Positions 6,701-15,165 of a DNA stretch of 64,000 nt are shown one piece after another. The stretch comes from Patulibacter sp052039575 (GTDB lineage: Bacteria > Actinomycetota > Thermoleophilia > Solirubrobacterales > Solirubrobacteraceae). The stretch's first letter is position 1. Every line of letters begins with the position of its first letter. Location: NCBI GenBank assembly GCA_052039575.1, contig JBQGEK010000144.1:4130-68129 (forward strand), in the 5' to 3' direction. Both the position numbers and the translations under genes were made by a program. The notes under the pieces were generated by a model. That model was not told the origin of the DNA. It did not search any database and saw only the letters and a list, made by a program, of their open reading frames with translations.

Positions 6701-9580
6701 CTAGCGGCGTGTCGGCGTCGCCGCCGACTTCTTCGCGGACGAGCTCTTCTTGCTCGTCGACTTCTTCTTCGTCGACTTGCGCTTCGGCTTCGCGCAGGCG
6801 GTCGAGATGTTGGGCCGCTGGGCCTTCAGCCGCTTGTTGTTGTGCCCCTGGATCGAGGCGATCCCGCGGAGCTGCGACTTCGGGGCCTTGCAGAGGTCCC
6901 GCGTCGAGGCGATGATCCCGTTCTTCCCGCCGTTGATCGTCATCGTGAAGCGGGTGATCGGCGCGTCCGGCAGCGCCGGGAACGTCGTCACCAGCCGGGA
7001 CTGACGATCGACCGCGGTCTCGGCCCGGGCGAGGATCGTGACCTCGCCGCGCAGCGCGACCTGCAGCGTCGGCAGCGTGGCGATCTTGCGTCCCGTCTTC
7101 GGATCGGTCCGCTCGCCCTTGACGAAGTAGACCGGACCCTTCAGCGATCGGTTGAGGATCGGCGAGACCGCCTCCGCCTGACCGACGATCGACGCGTTGG
7201 GGCAGTTGTTCGCGGCCGCCTGGGCGACCTCGCACAGCCCGCGGGCGTTGGCGGCGCGCAGCGCCACCGACTTGGGCAGCGTGACCTTGACCGACTTCAG
7301 GCCAGCCTGGCCGTCCGGCTGGGTCATGGTCGCCCGTACCTGCGGGTTCTTGTTCTTGCCCATCTGCTTGCGGTTGCGCAGCTCGAGCTTCAGCTTGGGG
7401 CTGAACCGTTGGTTGGCGCAGTTGCTGGTCGGCAGGCCGGCCTCGCGGACGGTCTCGCCTCCCTGCCCCGAGACCAGGCCGAACTGGGCCTGACCGACCG
7501 AGCACGACGTCGCGTTGCGAGTGAACCGGTCACGGGTCACGTTGATCGACAGCTCCCGCAGCCGCAGCGGCACGCCCTCGATGATCTGCGGCAGCGGATC
7601 ACTGAGGATCGAGACCTGTGCGGTCGTCGGGTCGATCCGCAGCGACTGCCGGACCACCACGTCGCCGAGGTCGTACGGCCCGGCGACCGCGCGGATCACG
7701 GCCATCGTGCCGAACTGCCCGCCGTTGTACGCGCCGGTGAAGTACAGCCGCCCGGTCAGGGTCAGCGGGTTGCTGCCCGACCCGGCGCGCGTGGTCACCG
7801 TGCCGATCTGCGTCTCCGCCGGGCAAGCGCCCGCGTTCGCCTGCGCGTCGGCGCACTGCGGCACGTCGCGGATCCGGGCGAGCTGGCCCGGGGGCAGCGT
7901 CACGCTCAGCCCGCGCAAGGTCTGGTCGCCGTCGTTGCGCGCGACGCCGAGCGCCAGCGGCGCGAAGGCGCCGGCGCGGGTGCCGCCCGTCGACGCGAGA
8001 ACCCCGGGCGCGAACGGGTAGCCGTTCTCGCAGCCAGCGACGTCGAGCAGCGTCGGCGCGTTGGCAGCCGGTGTACCCGACCACGGGTCGAAGCCGATCA
8101 CGCCGCCGTGCTGGCCGCAGGTCGGCGGACTCGCCAAGACCGTGTTCTGGGTGTCCTTGAACTGCAGCTCGAGGTCACTGAACGGCAGCTGCGGGTTGTT
8201 GTCGAAGACCGCCCGCAGCTGGCCGCTGTTGGCGTCGGCGATCACCGACCCCGCCAGCCGGACGGTGATGCCGAACGCGTCCGCCTGGACGAACAGCCGG
8301 TAGCGGTTGCCGGGCAGCGGCTCGCCGACGAAGGCCGAGCCCTCGAGCGGACGATCGAGCAGCGGCGTGGTGATCTTCACCGAGCCCACGTTCGAGCCCG
8401 CCGGACAGGCGATCGGGTTCTCCGTGCCCTTGCCGAACTGCGCGTCCGTGCACGCTTCCAGGCCGTTGGCGGCCGAGGGGTTGATGCTCACGCCCTCGGG
8501 CAGGCTGGCCACGATCTGCTTGACGTGCGCGGTCCCTCGCTCGGCGGTCTGCGACTGCGGGACGTGCAGGTGCACGCGCAGCGGCAGCGGACTGTCCCGC
8601 AGGATCGGGCCCGTGGAGCCCAGGCCGGCGGCCGGCGCGAACGGGACGCTGTCGCAGGCGTTGACCCCGACCGGCGTGGTGTAGCTGCTGCGCACCTGCT
8701 CACCGGTGTAGGACTCGGCCCAGACGGTCGAGGTCTGCACGCCCGCGCACGACGTCGGGTTGGTCAGGAAGGCGGTGCTCTTGCTGGACACCGGGCCGCC
8801 GTTGACGGTCTTTGGCGGGAGCAGCGACGGGAGCCCTCGGACGTGGGTCGTCGACACCCCTCGGACACTGTCGTGTTGAGCCGCCCCGGGAACGCCCCAG
8901 AACGCCAGATTGGAACGGACGACGGCCGGATTCTGCGGCAGGTTGGAGATCGTGAAGAACAGCCCGTAGTCGCTGTTGCGCACGCCGCCGTGGATGATCA
9001 CCGGGCTCTTGTCGCCGCCGAGCAACGCCGACCCCGGGGCCTGCGCGGGGTTGAACCCGAAGCGCGCGATCTGGTTGCCCGAGCGGGTCAGGTTGTAGAT
9101 CGGCAACTCGACGTCGAGCGTGTACCGACCGAGCGGCAACAGGCCGCCGACCACGATGTCGCCCCGGGCGGTCAGCCGCTGCACGCCGATCTGCGACGCA
9201 CCGGGGCAGTTCTGCGCTGCCAGCTGCTCGTCGGTACAGGTCGGGATCGCCGGGAAGTTCGGCGCCAGGCCCTGCGGGATGTCGATCCGCAGATTCTTGG
9301 CGTTGCCGATCGGCTCGCCCGACCCGTTGGTCTGGAAACTGAAGTCGGTGACGCCGAAGGGCGGTCGGCCGCCGGCGGTCTGGAAGTAGGCCTCGCGGTC
9401 GTCGGCGTCGGTCAGGACGCCGGCCGCGAAGTCGCTGATCGCGAAGGCCTGGGCGCTGCTCGCTCCGGCCAGCGATCCGACGCCTATGGCGGCTGCCGTA
9501 CCGAGCCCGAGCACGAGCGCACGTAGCCTGGGGTATCGAGCCGACGTCGCTGGGACGCCCGGCTCACCACGGTCACGCAT
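6701..9580 (-). CDS. Giant secreted Cys-repeat protein, paralogue 1
   Basis: This 959-residue secreted protein has a signal peptide (about residues 15-45, ending SSAQA). I know no named family. Four internal copies of a motif are visible at about 100-138, 360-407, 562-598 and 768-808: 'LP.G', then 10-20 residues, a cysteine, 'CP..S.IG'. Each carries a cysteine pair that could form a disulfide. Between copies are beta-rich segments such as LPGNRYRLF, NNPQLPFSDL and VAGPYDLG. The C terminus is a cationic Lys/Ser tail of about 30 residues (KRKSTKKKSTSKKSSSAKK) that may bind acidic wall polymers. The neighbouring gene upstream is a 980-residue paralogue. An extracellular structural or adhesive role is inference. 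Confidence 0.8.
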   Translation of the reverse strand: MRDRGEPGVPATSARYPRLRALVLGLGTAAAIGVGSLAGASSAQAFAISDFAAGVLTDADDREAYFQTAGGRPPFGVTDFSFQTNGSGEPIGNAKNLRIDIPQGLAPNFPAIPTCTDEQLAAQNCPGASQIGVQRLTARGDIVVGGLLPLGRYTLDVELPIYNLTRSGNQIARFGFNPAQAPGSALLGGDKSPVIIHGGVRNSDYGLFFTISNLPQNPAVVRSNLAFWGVPGAAQHDSVRGVSTTHVRGLPSLLPPKTVNGGPVSSKSTAFLTNPTSCAGVQTSTVWAESYTGEQVRSSYTTPVGVNACDSVPFAPAAGLGSTGPILRDSPLPLRVHLHVPQSQTAERGTAHVKQIVASLPEGVSINPSAANGLEACTDAQFGKGTENPIACPAGSNVGSVKITTPLLDRPLEGSAFVGEPLPGNRYRLFVQADAFGITVRLAGSVIADANSGQLRAVFDNNPQLPFSDLELQFKDTQNTVLASPPTCGQHGGVIGFDPWSGTPAANAPTLLDVAGCENGYPFAPGVLASTGGTRAGAFAPLALGVARNDGDQTLRGLSVTLPPGQLARIRDVPQCADAQANAGACPAETQIGTVTTRAGSGSNPLTLTGRLYFTGAYNGGQFGTMAVIRAVAGPYDLGDVVVRQSLRIDPTTAQVSILSDPLPQIIEGVPLRLRELSINVTRDRFTRNATSCSVGQAQFGLVSGQGGETVREAGLPTSNCANQRFSPKLKLELRNRKQMGKNKNPQVRATMTQPDGQAGLKSVKVTLPKSVALRAANARGLCEVAQAAANNCPNASIVGQAEAVSPILNRSLKGPVYFVKGERTDPKTGRKIATLPTLQVALRGEVTILARAETAVDRQSRLVTTFPALPDAPITRFTMTINGGKNGIIASTRDLCKAPKSQLRGIASIQGHNNKRLKAQRPNISTACAKPKRKSTKKKSTSKKSSSAKKSAATPTRR

Positions 9581-9678
9581 GGTGGGTTCTCTCTCTCCTT
9601 GGGGGATCTCTCGAGGACGCTCACGGCGCGTCCCGTCTACAGCCGTCTACCCCGACCGGGACTCCGTATAACGCAGTC

Positions 9679-9703
9679 CCGCCGCCGTGATTCACGGCGG
9701 CGG
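9679..9703 (-). terminator. Palindromic hairpin between the two giant paralogues
   Basis: CCGCCGCCGTGA (9679-9690) and TCACGGCGGCGG (9692-9703) form a near-perfect palindrome 36 bases beyond the stop of the upstream paralogue. It probably terminates that transcript, so the downstream paralogue needs its own promoter; TTATAC (minus strand, near 9666-9671) is a candidate. Confidence 0.6.
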
Positions 9704-9738
9704 TACGAGGTACTACCGGGAGTAGTGTCTCTGTACTG

Positions 9739-12681
9739 CTAGCGGCGGCTGCAGTCCGTTCCGATCCGCGGACGCAGCGCCCGCGGGTTCGCACCGTTCT
9801 GCCCGCGGAACTGCGCGGTGGCCCGGAACGCCGAGGACGCGCAGAGGTCGCGCGTGGCCTGGATGATCCCGTTGCGGCCGCCCGAGATGTTGAACTCGAA
9901 CCGGCTGATCGGCGCGTCCGGCACGGCCGGGAACGTCGTCACGAGACGGTCCTTGCTGACGTTCGTGGTCGCCCGCAGGTGGATCGTCGTCTCGCCCCGC
10001 AGCGGCACGTAGAACGTGGGCAGCGTGGCGATCACGCGGCCGGACTTCGGATCCGTCCGTTCGCCCTTGACGAAGTAGACCGGACCCTTCAACTGCTCGT
10101 TGAGCACCGGCGTCGTCGCCACCGCGTTCCCGACGATCGAGGACTCCGGGCACTTGTCGGCCGCGGCGTCCTTGACCTCGCAGAGGCCCTTGGCGTTCTT
10201 CGCCGCCAGCGCCAGGTGCTTCGGCAGCGTCACCCGACTAGTACGGATACCCGCTTGGTTGGCCGGTTGGGTCACCGTCGCGCGCAGCGCCGGGTAGCGG
10301 AACTTGCCCATCTGGTTCTTGCCCACCACCCGCATGTTGATCCGCGGGGAGAACGCGAGCTTGTTGCACTCCACGAAGTCCGGGGCCGCGGTGCGGTAGG
10401 ACTGGGCGCCGGTCGTCGTGAACAGGTCCGCCTGGACCCGCTCGGTACCGCAGGTCGTCGGGTTCCGCATGAAGTTCGGACGATCGACGTCGAGCTTCAG
10501 GTCGCGCAGCCGCAGCGGCACGCCCTCGTGGATCTGCGGCAGCGGATCGCTGATCACCGAGACCATCGCGGTGTCGGGATCGACCCGCAGCGACTGCCGT
10601 ACGACGATGTTGCCGAGGTCGTACGGACCGGCGACGACGTGCATGATCACCACGGCACCGAACGAGCCGCCGTTGTAGCCGAACGTCAGGTAGACCGGCG
10701 CGGCGATCTCGAACGGCGCGGCACCTGGGCCGGCCTTGACCGTCACGGTGCCGATCCGGCTCCCGGGCGGGCAGGACTGCGCCTGGATCTGCGCCTCGCC
10801 GCAGCGCTCGACACCCTTGATCGACGCCAGCATGCCGGGCGGCAGGCGGACCCCGATCTCACTGATCGTCTGCTGGGTGTCCGGGCGGGAGAAGTCGACC
10901 GTCAGCAGCGTCTGGGCACCCGAGTGGAACGTCGACGGGTAGAACCCGAAGCCCGGCGCGAACTGGCTGCCGTTGCAGTCGACGACGTTGACCGCCGCGC
11001 GCGTCACGTCCGCGGCGTTGCCCGACCACGGCGACAGGATGCTCTCGCCCTCGTGCGTACCGCACGACGGCGAGCTGGCGATGATCGCCCGCGACCCGCC
11101 GTCGAAGTCCAGCTTGAACTGGCTGAACGGCAGCTGCGGGTTGTCGTTGAAGTAGGCGGTGATCTGGCCGCTCACCGGATCGGGGCGAACGTCGCCCTTG
11201 AGCCGGATCGAGATGCCGAAGCCGTCCGCGTTGATGAACAGCCGGTAGCGGTTGCCCGGCAGCGGCTGGCCGACGTAGACCGAGCCTTCCAGACCGGCCG
11301 GCAGGACCGGCGTGGAGATCTGGACCGTGCCGATCCGCGACGCCGCGGGACAGGCGATCGGGTTGTTCGTGCCCTTGGCGAACTGGTCGTCGGTGCAGGC
11401 CGCCAGCCCGGTGGCCGCCGACGGGCTGATCGTCATGCCCGGGGGCAGCGTGACCGCGACGTTCTTGACGTGCGCGGTGGCGATCGGATCGTCGTCACCG
11501 GCCTGCGGCACGTTCAGCGTGACGCCGAGCGGGACCGGCGAATCCGCCTGCATCGTGCTCGGACCGAACGCGGTCGAGGTCGAGAACGGCACCTGGTCGC
11601 AGCCCTGGAGGCCGTTGGTCGACTCGCCGACCATCACGTCAGCGTTGCGGACCGCGCCCTGCCAGGAGGTCAGCTCGAGCTCGGCCTTCTGCGGTCCGAG
11701 GCAGGCCGTCGGGCTGCGCAGGAACGTGGCGTCCGGGTTGGTGATGCCGGCGGAGCCGGTGGCCGGGATTCCGGCACCGAGCGGCAGGTTCACCGGAACG
11801 TTTGCCGGAACCGTCCCCGTCGCGGGGAATGGAGGGGACGTGAACGGCGGGGTGTTCGAGAACGTGCCCGGGGCGTCCGTGGAGATCAGCCGCAGCGACG
11901 CCGCGCCTCGCTGCGCGTCATGCGCGGCGGAGTTCGGCTTGCCCCAGAAGGTCAGGGTCGACCCCGCGAGCAGCGGCGGCGTCTGTGGGCTCGTCGCCGT
12001 CGGCGTCGGGATGTCGTTGATCGTGAAGAACAGCCGGTTGTCGTCCGGCCGCATGTCTCCGATGATCTCGGTCATGTGACCGGTATCCGAGACGTGGGCC
12101 GAGTCGAAGGCGAAGCGCGCCAACTGCGAGCTGTTGCTGCGTTCCATGTTGAACAACCCGACGCGGACGCCGACCCATCCCTTCGTGCCGAGCGGGATGC
12201 CAAGACCGACGTTGACCGGTGCAGGCAGGTAGGTGCGCAGCCGAAGCTCGACCGTCCCGATCTGGCTCGCCGGAGGACAGGCGATGTCGTGGAGCTGCTG
12301 GTCCGTGCACTCCGGGATCGACTCCGGGTCCGGCACGAGACCCTCGGGCACCGTGACCTGGATCTTCCGCGTCGACCCGGCCTGTTCCTGAAGCGGTGGC
12401 GACTGCGGGTTCGTGTTCGGCGTGACCACCGTGTTGTAGGAGATGATCCCTTGGTAGGGAACTCCTCCGGCCTGGGACTCGAAGGTGGTCCCATCGGCCT
12501 TCACGATGTTGGCCGAGAAGTCCTTGATCTCGTAGGCACCGGCTGGTGCTGCGGCGACGAGGCCGGCAGCTCCGGCGAGCGTCGCGGCCATGGTTACCGC
12601 AGCGGACCGGGAGAACCGTCGGGCTGAACTGCCGTTCGGTTTCACCGCACAATCCCGTCCGAATCCATCCATCACACTCAC
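9739..12681 (-). CDS. Giant secreted Cys-repeat protein, paralogue 2
   Basis: The product (about 980 residues) is a paralogue of the protein encoded at 6701-9580 and shares its order of segments. It has a signal peptide (RRFSRSAAVTMAATLAG, ending AAPAGA) and four 'LP.G ... C ... CP..S.IG' repeats, for example around IPECTDQQLHDIACPPASQIG. It also shares the segments LPGNRYRLF, NNPQLPFSQFKLDF, VAGPYDLGN and GPVYFVKGERTDPK. It lacks the Lys-rich tail of paralogue 1. The frame extends to 12972, but the GTG at 12681 follows AAGGGG at good distance; ATG 12672 and GTG 12645 are alternatives. Function unknown; surface location inferred. Confidence 0.78.
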   Translation of the reverse strand: MSVMDGFGRDCAVKPNGSSARRFSRSAAVTMAATLAGAAGLVAAAPAGAYEIKDFSANIVKADGTTFESQAGGVPYQGIISYNTVVTPNTNPQSPPLQEQAGSTRKIQVTVPEGLVPDPESIPECTDQQLHDIACPPASQIGTVELRLRTYLPAPVNVGLGIPLGTKGWVGVRVGLFNMERSNSSQLARFAFDSAHVSDTGHMTEIIGDMRPDDNRLFFTINDIPTPTATSPQTPPLLAGSTLTFWGKPNSAAHDAQRGAASLRLISTDAPGTFSNTPPFTSPPFPATGTVPANVPVNLPLGAGIPATGSAGITNPDATFLRSPTACLGPQKAELELTSWQGAVRNADVMVGESTNGLQGCDQVPFSTSTAFGPSTMQADSPVPLGVTLNVPQAGDDDPIATAHVKNVAVTLPPGMTISPSAATGLAACTDDQFAKGTNNPIACPAASRIGTVQISTPVLPAGLEGSVYVGQPLPGNRYRLFINADGFGISIRLKGDVRPDPVSGQITAYFNDNPQLPFSQFKLDFDGGSRAIIASSPSCGTHEGESILSPWSGNAADVTRAAVNVVDCNGSQFAPGFGFYPSTFHSGAQTLLTVDFSRPDTQQTISEIGVRLPPGMLASIKGVERCGEAQIQAQSCPPGSRIGTVTVKAGPGAAPFEIAAPVYLTFGYNGGSFGAVVIMHVVAGPYDLGNIVVRQSLRVDPDTAMVSVISDPLPQIHEGVPLRLRDLKLDVDRPNFMRNPTTCGTERVQADLFTTTGAQSYRTAAPDFVECNKLAFSPRINMRVVGKNQMGKFRYPALRATVTQPANQAGIRTSRVTLPKHLALAAKNAKGLCEVKDAAADKCPESSIVGNAVATTPVLNEQLKGPVYFVKGERTDPKSGRVIATLPTFYVPLRGETTIHLRATTNVSKDRLVTTFPAVPDAPISRFEFNISGGRNGIIQATRDLCASSAFRATAQFRGQNGANPRALRPRIGTDCSRR

Positions 12682-12854
12682 AACGCTCAACCCCTTATGT
12701 CTCTCTCTGAGGTGCGGGAATCGCAGCAGGCTACGCCTCGGAACAGAAGATGTCCAACCGCGCACGACTGTGCACCGGTCGTGTACCCGGATCGAACGGA
12801 CGGCACGCGGCGTCTCGGACGATCCGCAGGCCTGTGGAAGTCGGCCGTACCGCG

Positions 12855-13787
12855 CTACAGCTTGCGGCGGTCGACCGCCACGTACGACCCGAGATGGCGC
12901 TTGGCCACGCCCTTCATCTCGGAGGCGGCATCGGCCACGGCCGTCGTCGAGCGCGGGTGGGCAGCCGTCCACAGGACACCGCCGATCGAGACCGACATCA
13001 ACGGCACTTCAGTGGTGCCGCCCTCCCGGGTCTCAACGATCACCGTGCCGCGCTCGCGCTCCGCTGCGTCGTAGAACCCTGGAGACAGCCTGTCGAAGGC
13101 GGCGGCGGCGGCATCGGCCAACGCCCGGGCATCGTCGATGCCGGTGACGATGCCGAAATCGTCGCCACCGATGTGCCCCAGCACGGCCGCAACGCCCTGA
13201 GCCTCGACCTGAGCGTGAAGCATTTGGGCGGTGGCGGCGATCACGCCGTCCCCGCGGACATACCCGTACCGGTCGTTGTACGCCTTGAAGTTGTCGAGAT
13301 CGACGTGCAGGAACGCGAACTCGCTGCCGTCGTCGAGCCGGTTCTGCAGGTCGCGCGTCAGCAGCAGGTTGCCGGGCAGCCCCGTGAGCGGGCTGACCCC
13401 GCCGAGCAGCGCCCGTCGGCGTGCGGCGCCGACGATCCGCGCCAGCAGCTCGTCCGGCTGGAACGGCTTGGCGACGTAGTCGTCGGCCCCGGCGGCCAGC
13501 AGCTCGAGCACCGCGTCGGTGTTGTCGTCCCCGGCCACGCAGATCACGGGGATCAGGGCGGTGCGGTGGTCGGTCTTGAGCTGCCGCAGCAGCCCCGGTC
13601 CAGTGCCAGCCAGCACGCACGAATCCAGCACGATCGCGTCCGGTCGCAACGCGACGGCGGCCTGCACGGGGTCGTCGTCCGGCGGGACCACGCGACAGTC
13701 GCACCCGCGCTCGCGGAGCACCCCGACCGTGACCTGCGCCCCGTGCCTCTCGGTGTCCACCACCAAGATCCGCAGGTCGCTGACCAC
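12855..13787 (-). CDS. Response regulator with GGDEF domain (possible diguanylate cyclase)
   Basis: This 310-residue protein has a receiver domain (Asp11 acidic pocket, Asp55 as phospho-acceptor in AIVLDS, Lys107 in VAKPF) and a GGDEF-type domain (about 128-300, LTGLPGN, HVDLDNFKAYND). The signature is GGDDF (207-211), with Asp where active cyclases have Glu, and no RxxD inhibitory site is visible. The domain may therefore be weakly active, a c-di-GMP binder or inactive. GTG 13787 is chosen because GGGGGAG lies upstream at normal spacing; the frame is open to 13883. It is the only GGDEF protein in the window and could supply c-di-GMP for the MshEN glycosyltransferase at 45 kb (inference). Confidence 0.85.
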   Translation of the reverse strand: MVSDLRILVVDTERHGAQVTVGVLRERGCDCRVVPPDDDPVQAAVALRPDAIVLDSCVLAGTGPGLLRQLKTDHRTALIPVICVAGDDNTDAVLELLAAGADDYVAKPFQPDELLARIVGAARRRALLGGVSPLTGLPGNLLLTRDLQNRLDDGSEFAFLHVDLDNFKAYNDRYGYVRGDGVIAATAQMLHAQVEAQGVAAVLGHIGGDDFGIVTGIDDARALADAAAAAFDRLSPGFYDAAERERGTVIVETREGGTTEVPLMSVSIGGVLWTAAHPRSTTAVADAASEMKGVAKRHLGSYVAVDRRKL

Positions 13788-14304
13788 GCTGCGCTCGCTC
13801 CCCCGGTGACCCACCCGGTCAGCCACGGCCTCGAGCCTCGGTCGCTCGTCCGGCGCGTCGGACTCCAGTGCCCGTCGGCGCACCCGGCTTCATCATGAGC
13901 CGAGCCGCCGACCGTCCAGACCCGCCATCCGCGTCCGACGGGCTCCGGTGTCGCCGCGGCCCGGATACGACGCCCCGAACGCGGTCGCCACCGGTTCCGG
14001 TGCGCGCCCGCATACGCTGCGGCGTCGCTGATCGAATCGGGAGCACGCCCCGCCAATATACCTTGAATTGGAACCGTTCAGCGTGCGGTTTCGGGTCAGC
14101 CATTTACCGCACCGTGGGATCCCTCGTCGGACACGCCGTGAGCCCGGGAACCCCGTGGCACCGCGTGTTCGCCGCGACACCGCCCCGGCCAGGCGTCGCA
14201 CCTCCCAAGACATCAGGGGGACACTTCACCGCGGAAAACCCCCGGCAGCAGAGGTGGCGACCACCCGTATATCCCGGGCGCACCAACATGGCGATCGCCA
14301 GGGA
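13788..14304. other. Long non-coding gap upstream of the GGDEF gene
   Basis: About 500 bases carry no credible gene. On the minus strand a TATATT (14055-14060) in a locally A+T-rich patch is a plausible -10 element, which would give the GGDEF transcript a leader of about 260 bases. Several short inverted repeats are present, such as TGCGGT/ACCGCA around 14084-14112. I could not match the region to a known riboswitch class. Confidence 0.4.
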
Positions 14305-14336
14305 CCGGGCGCGCGGCGCGCGCCGGCCCCGCCCGG
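14305..14336 (-). terminator. Terminator-like hairpin after the TetR gene
   Basis: CCGGGCG (14305-14311) pairs with CGCCCGG (14330-14336), enclosing a further GCGCGC self-pairing core. It lies 23 bases beyond the stop of the minus-strand TetR gene. No T tract is visible. Confidence 0.5.
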
Positions 14337-14358
14337 GACACCAGTCAGGCCTGGGCGC

Positions 14359-14994
14359 TCACTGCGACGCCCACTGCAGCGCACCGGTGACGATCATCCG
14401 CATCTGCGACTCGTTGTCGCGCTGGATCTCGGTGTCGTCTTCGGGCGCCGCGTCCAGCATCCGCTCCGCGGTGCTGACCATCACGGTGACGATCAGGCGC
14501 GCCAGCGTGTCGAGACCCTTCCGCGGCAACTTCTCGAGCACGGGGTAGCCCGCCAGGTCGTCGACCAGCTCGGCCGAGAACAGATCGATCTCGTGGCTGA
14601 TCTCCTCCCGCAGGGCCTGCACCCCGCCCGCACGCTCGCGGGCGATGAACCGGTAGTGGGTCTCGAACTCGCGGACGTGGCGGACCAGCGTCTCCGACGA
14701 CGCGTGGATGTTCGCCCACGGCTCGGTGACGCGAGCCCGCTCCTGGCGCATCATCTCGCGTAGGGAGCGGAAGGATTCGTCGACCAGGACGAGTCCGAGC
14801 TCCTCCATGCTCGCGAAATGCCGGTAGAACGCGGTCGGCGTGATGCCGGCGTTCTTGGCGACTTCACGCAGACTGATGGCACCGAAGCTCTGGTGCTCGA
14901 GAAGCCCGAGCGCCGCGTCGAGCAAGGCCCGCCTCGTCCGCTGCTTTCTTCCCTGCCGCGACGTGCTGGCGGGCGATCCGTCAGTCTCAACCAC
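14359..14994 (-). CDS. TetR-family repressor of unsaturated fatty-acid synthesis, FabR/DesT-like
   Basis: The 211-residue product has a TetR helix-turn-helix. The stretch AISLREVAKNAGITPTAFYR, then HFASMEELGLVLVDE and LREMMRQERARV, closely follows the FabR/DesT subfamily, which senses saturated versus unsaturated acyl-CoA and represses desaturation or unsaturated fatty-acid genes. It is divergent from a reductase-desaturase pair, the arrangement expected for DesT. GTG 14994 is chosen because GAGGAAGGGG precedes it; the frame is open to 15033. A promoter and a DesT-like operator lie in the shared intergenic region, so control of the neighbouring operon is likely and autoregulation possible. 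Confidence 0.9.
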   Translation of the reverse strand: MVETDGSPASTSRQGRKQRTRRALLDAALGLLEHQSFGAISLREVAKNAGITPTAFYRHFASMEELGLVLVDESFRSLREMMRQERARVTEPWANIHASSETLVRHVREFETHYRFIARERAGGVQALREEISHEIDLFSAELVDDLAGYPVLEKLPRKGLDTLARLIVTVMVSTAERMLDAAPEDDTEIQRDNESQMRMIVTGALQWASQ

Positions 14995-15073
14995 GACATT
15001 CCCCTTCCTCGCCGAGACGGTCAACACCTGCATTTGGCAACGCAGCCGAGTGCTGGTGTGCCCGATGTCACGG

Positions 15074-15079
15074 ATTCTA
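15074..15079 (-). promoter_or_regulatory. Candidate -10 element for the TetR repressor gene
   Basis: On the minus strand the sequence reads TAGAAT, a good actinobacterial -10 hexamer, about 80 bases before the GTG at 14994. It is divergent from, and within 40 bases of, the reductase promoter. Confidence 0.45.
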
Positions 15080-15092
15080 GGCCACTTTCACC

Positions 15093-15121
15093 TTGACCCC
15101 GATCCCGAGGGCCCCTACTTT
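15093..15121 (+). promoter_or_regulatory. Sigma-70-type promoter of the reductase-desaturase operon
   Basis: TTGACC (15093-15098) and TACTTT (15116-15121) are separated by exactly 17 bases, a near-consensus vegetative promoter. Transcription would begin near 15128, about 38 bases before the reductase GTG. Confidence 0.7.
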
Positions 15122-15138
15122 GTGCACAAGCGTTCACT
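15120..15138. promoter_or_regulatory. DesT/FabR-like operator overlapping the promoter
   Basis: On the minus strand this reads AGTGAACGCTTGTGCACA (15138 to 15121). As I recall, the Pseudomonas DesT site is AGTGAACGCTTGTTGACT; the first 13 bases agree and the right half-site keeps the GT..AC positions. It covers the end of the -10 hexamer and the expected start point, so a bound repressor would block transcription of the desaturase operon. Confidence 0.65.
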
Positions 15139-15165
15139 GAGCAGCCCTCGACGCCGACCTCTCTC

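Noticed and set aside
6533..9526. Plus-strand open frame of nearly 1000 codons opposite the first giant secreted protein
   Set aside because: Its translation is Arg/Gly/Asp-rich low-complexity sequence typical of antisense frames in high-G+C DNA. The minus strand has a signal peptide, repeats and a terminator.
9979..12627. Plus-strand open frame of 882 codons opposite the second giant secreted protein
   Set aside because: Same reasoning: an antisense shadow with no recognisable domain or ribosome binding site.
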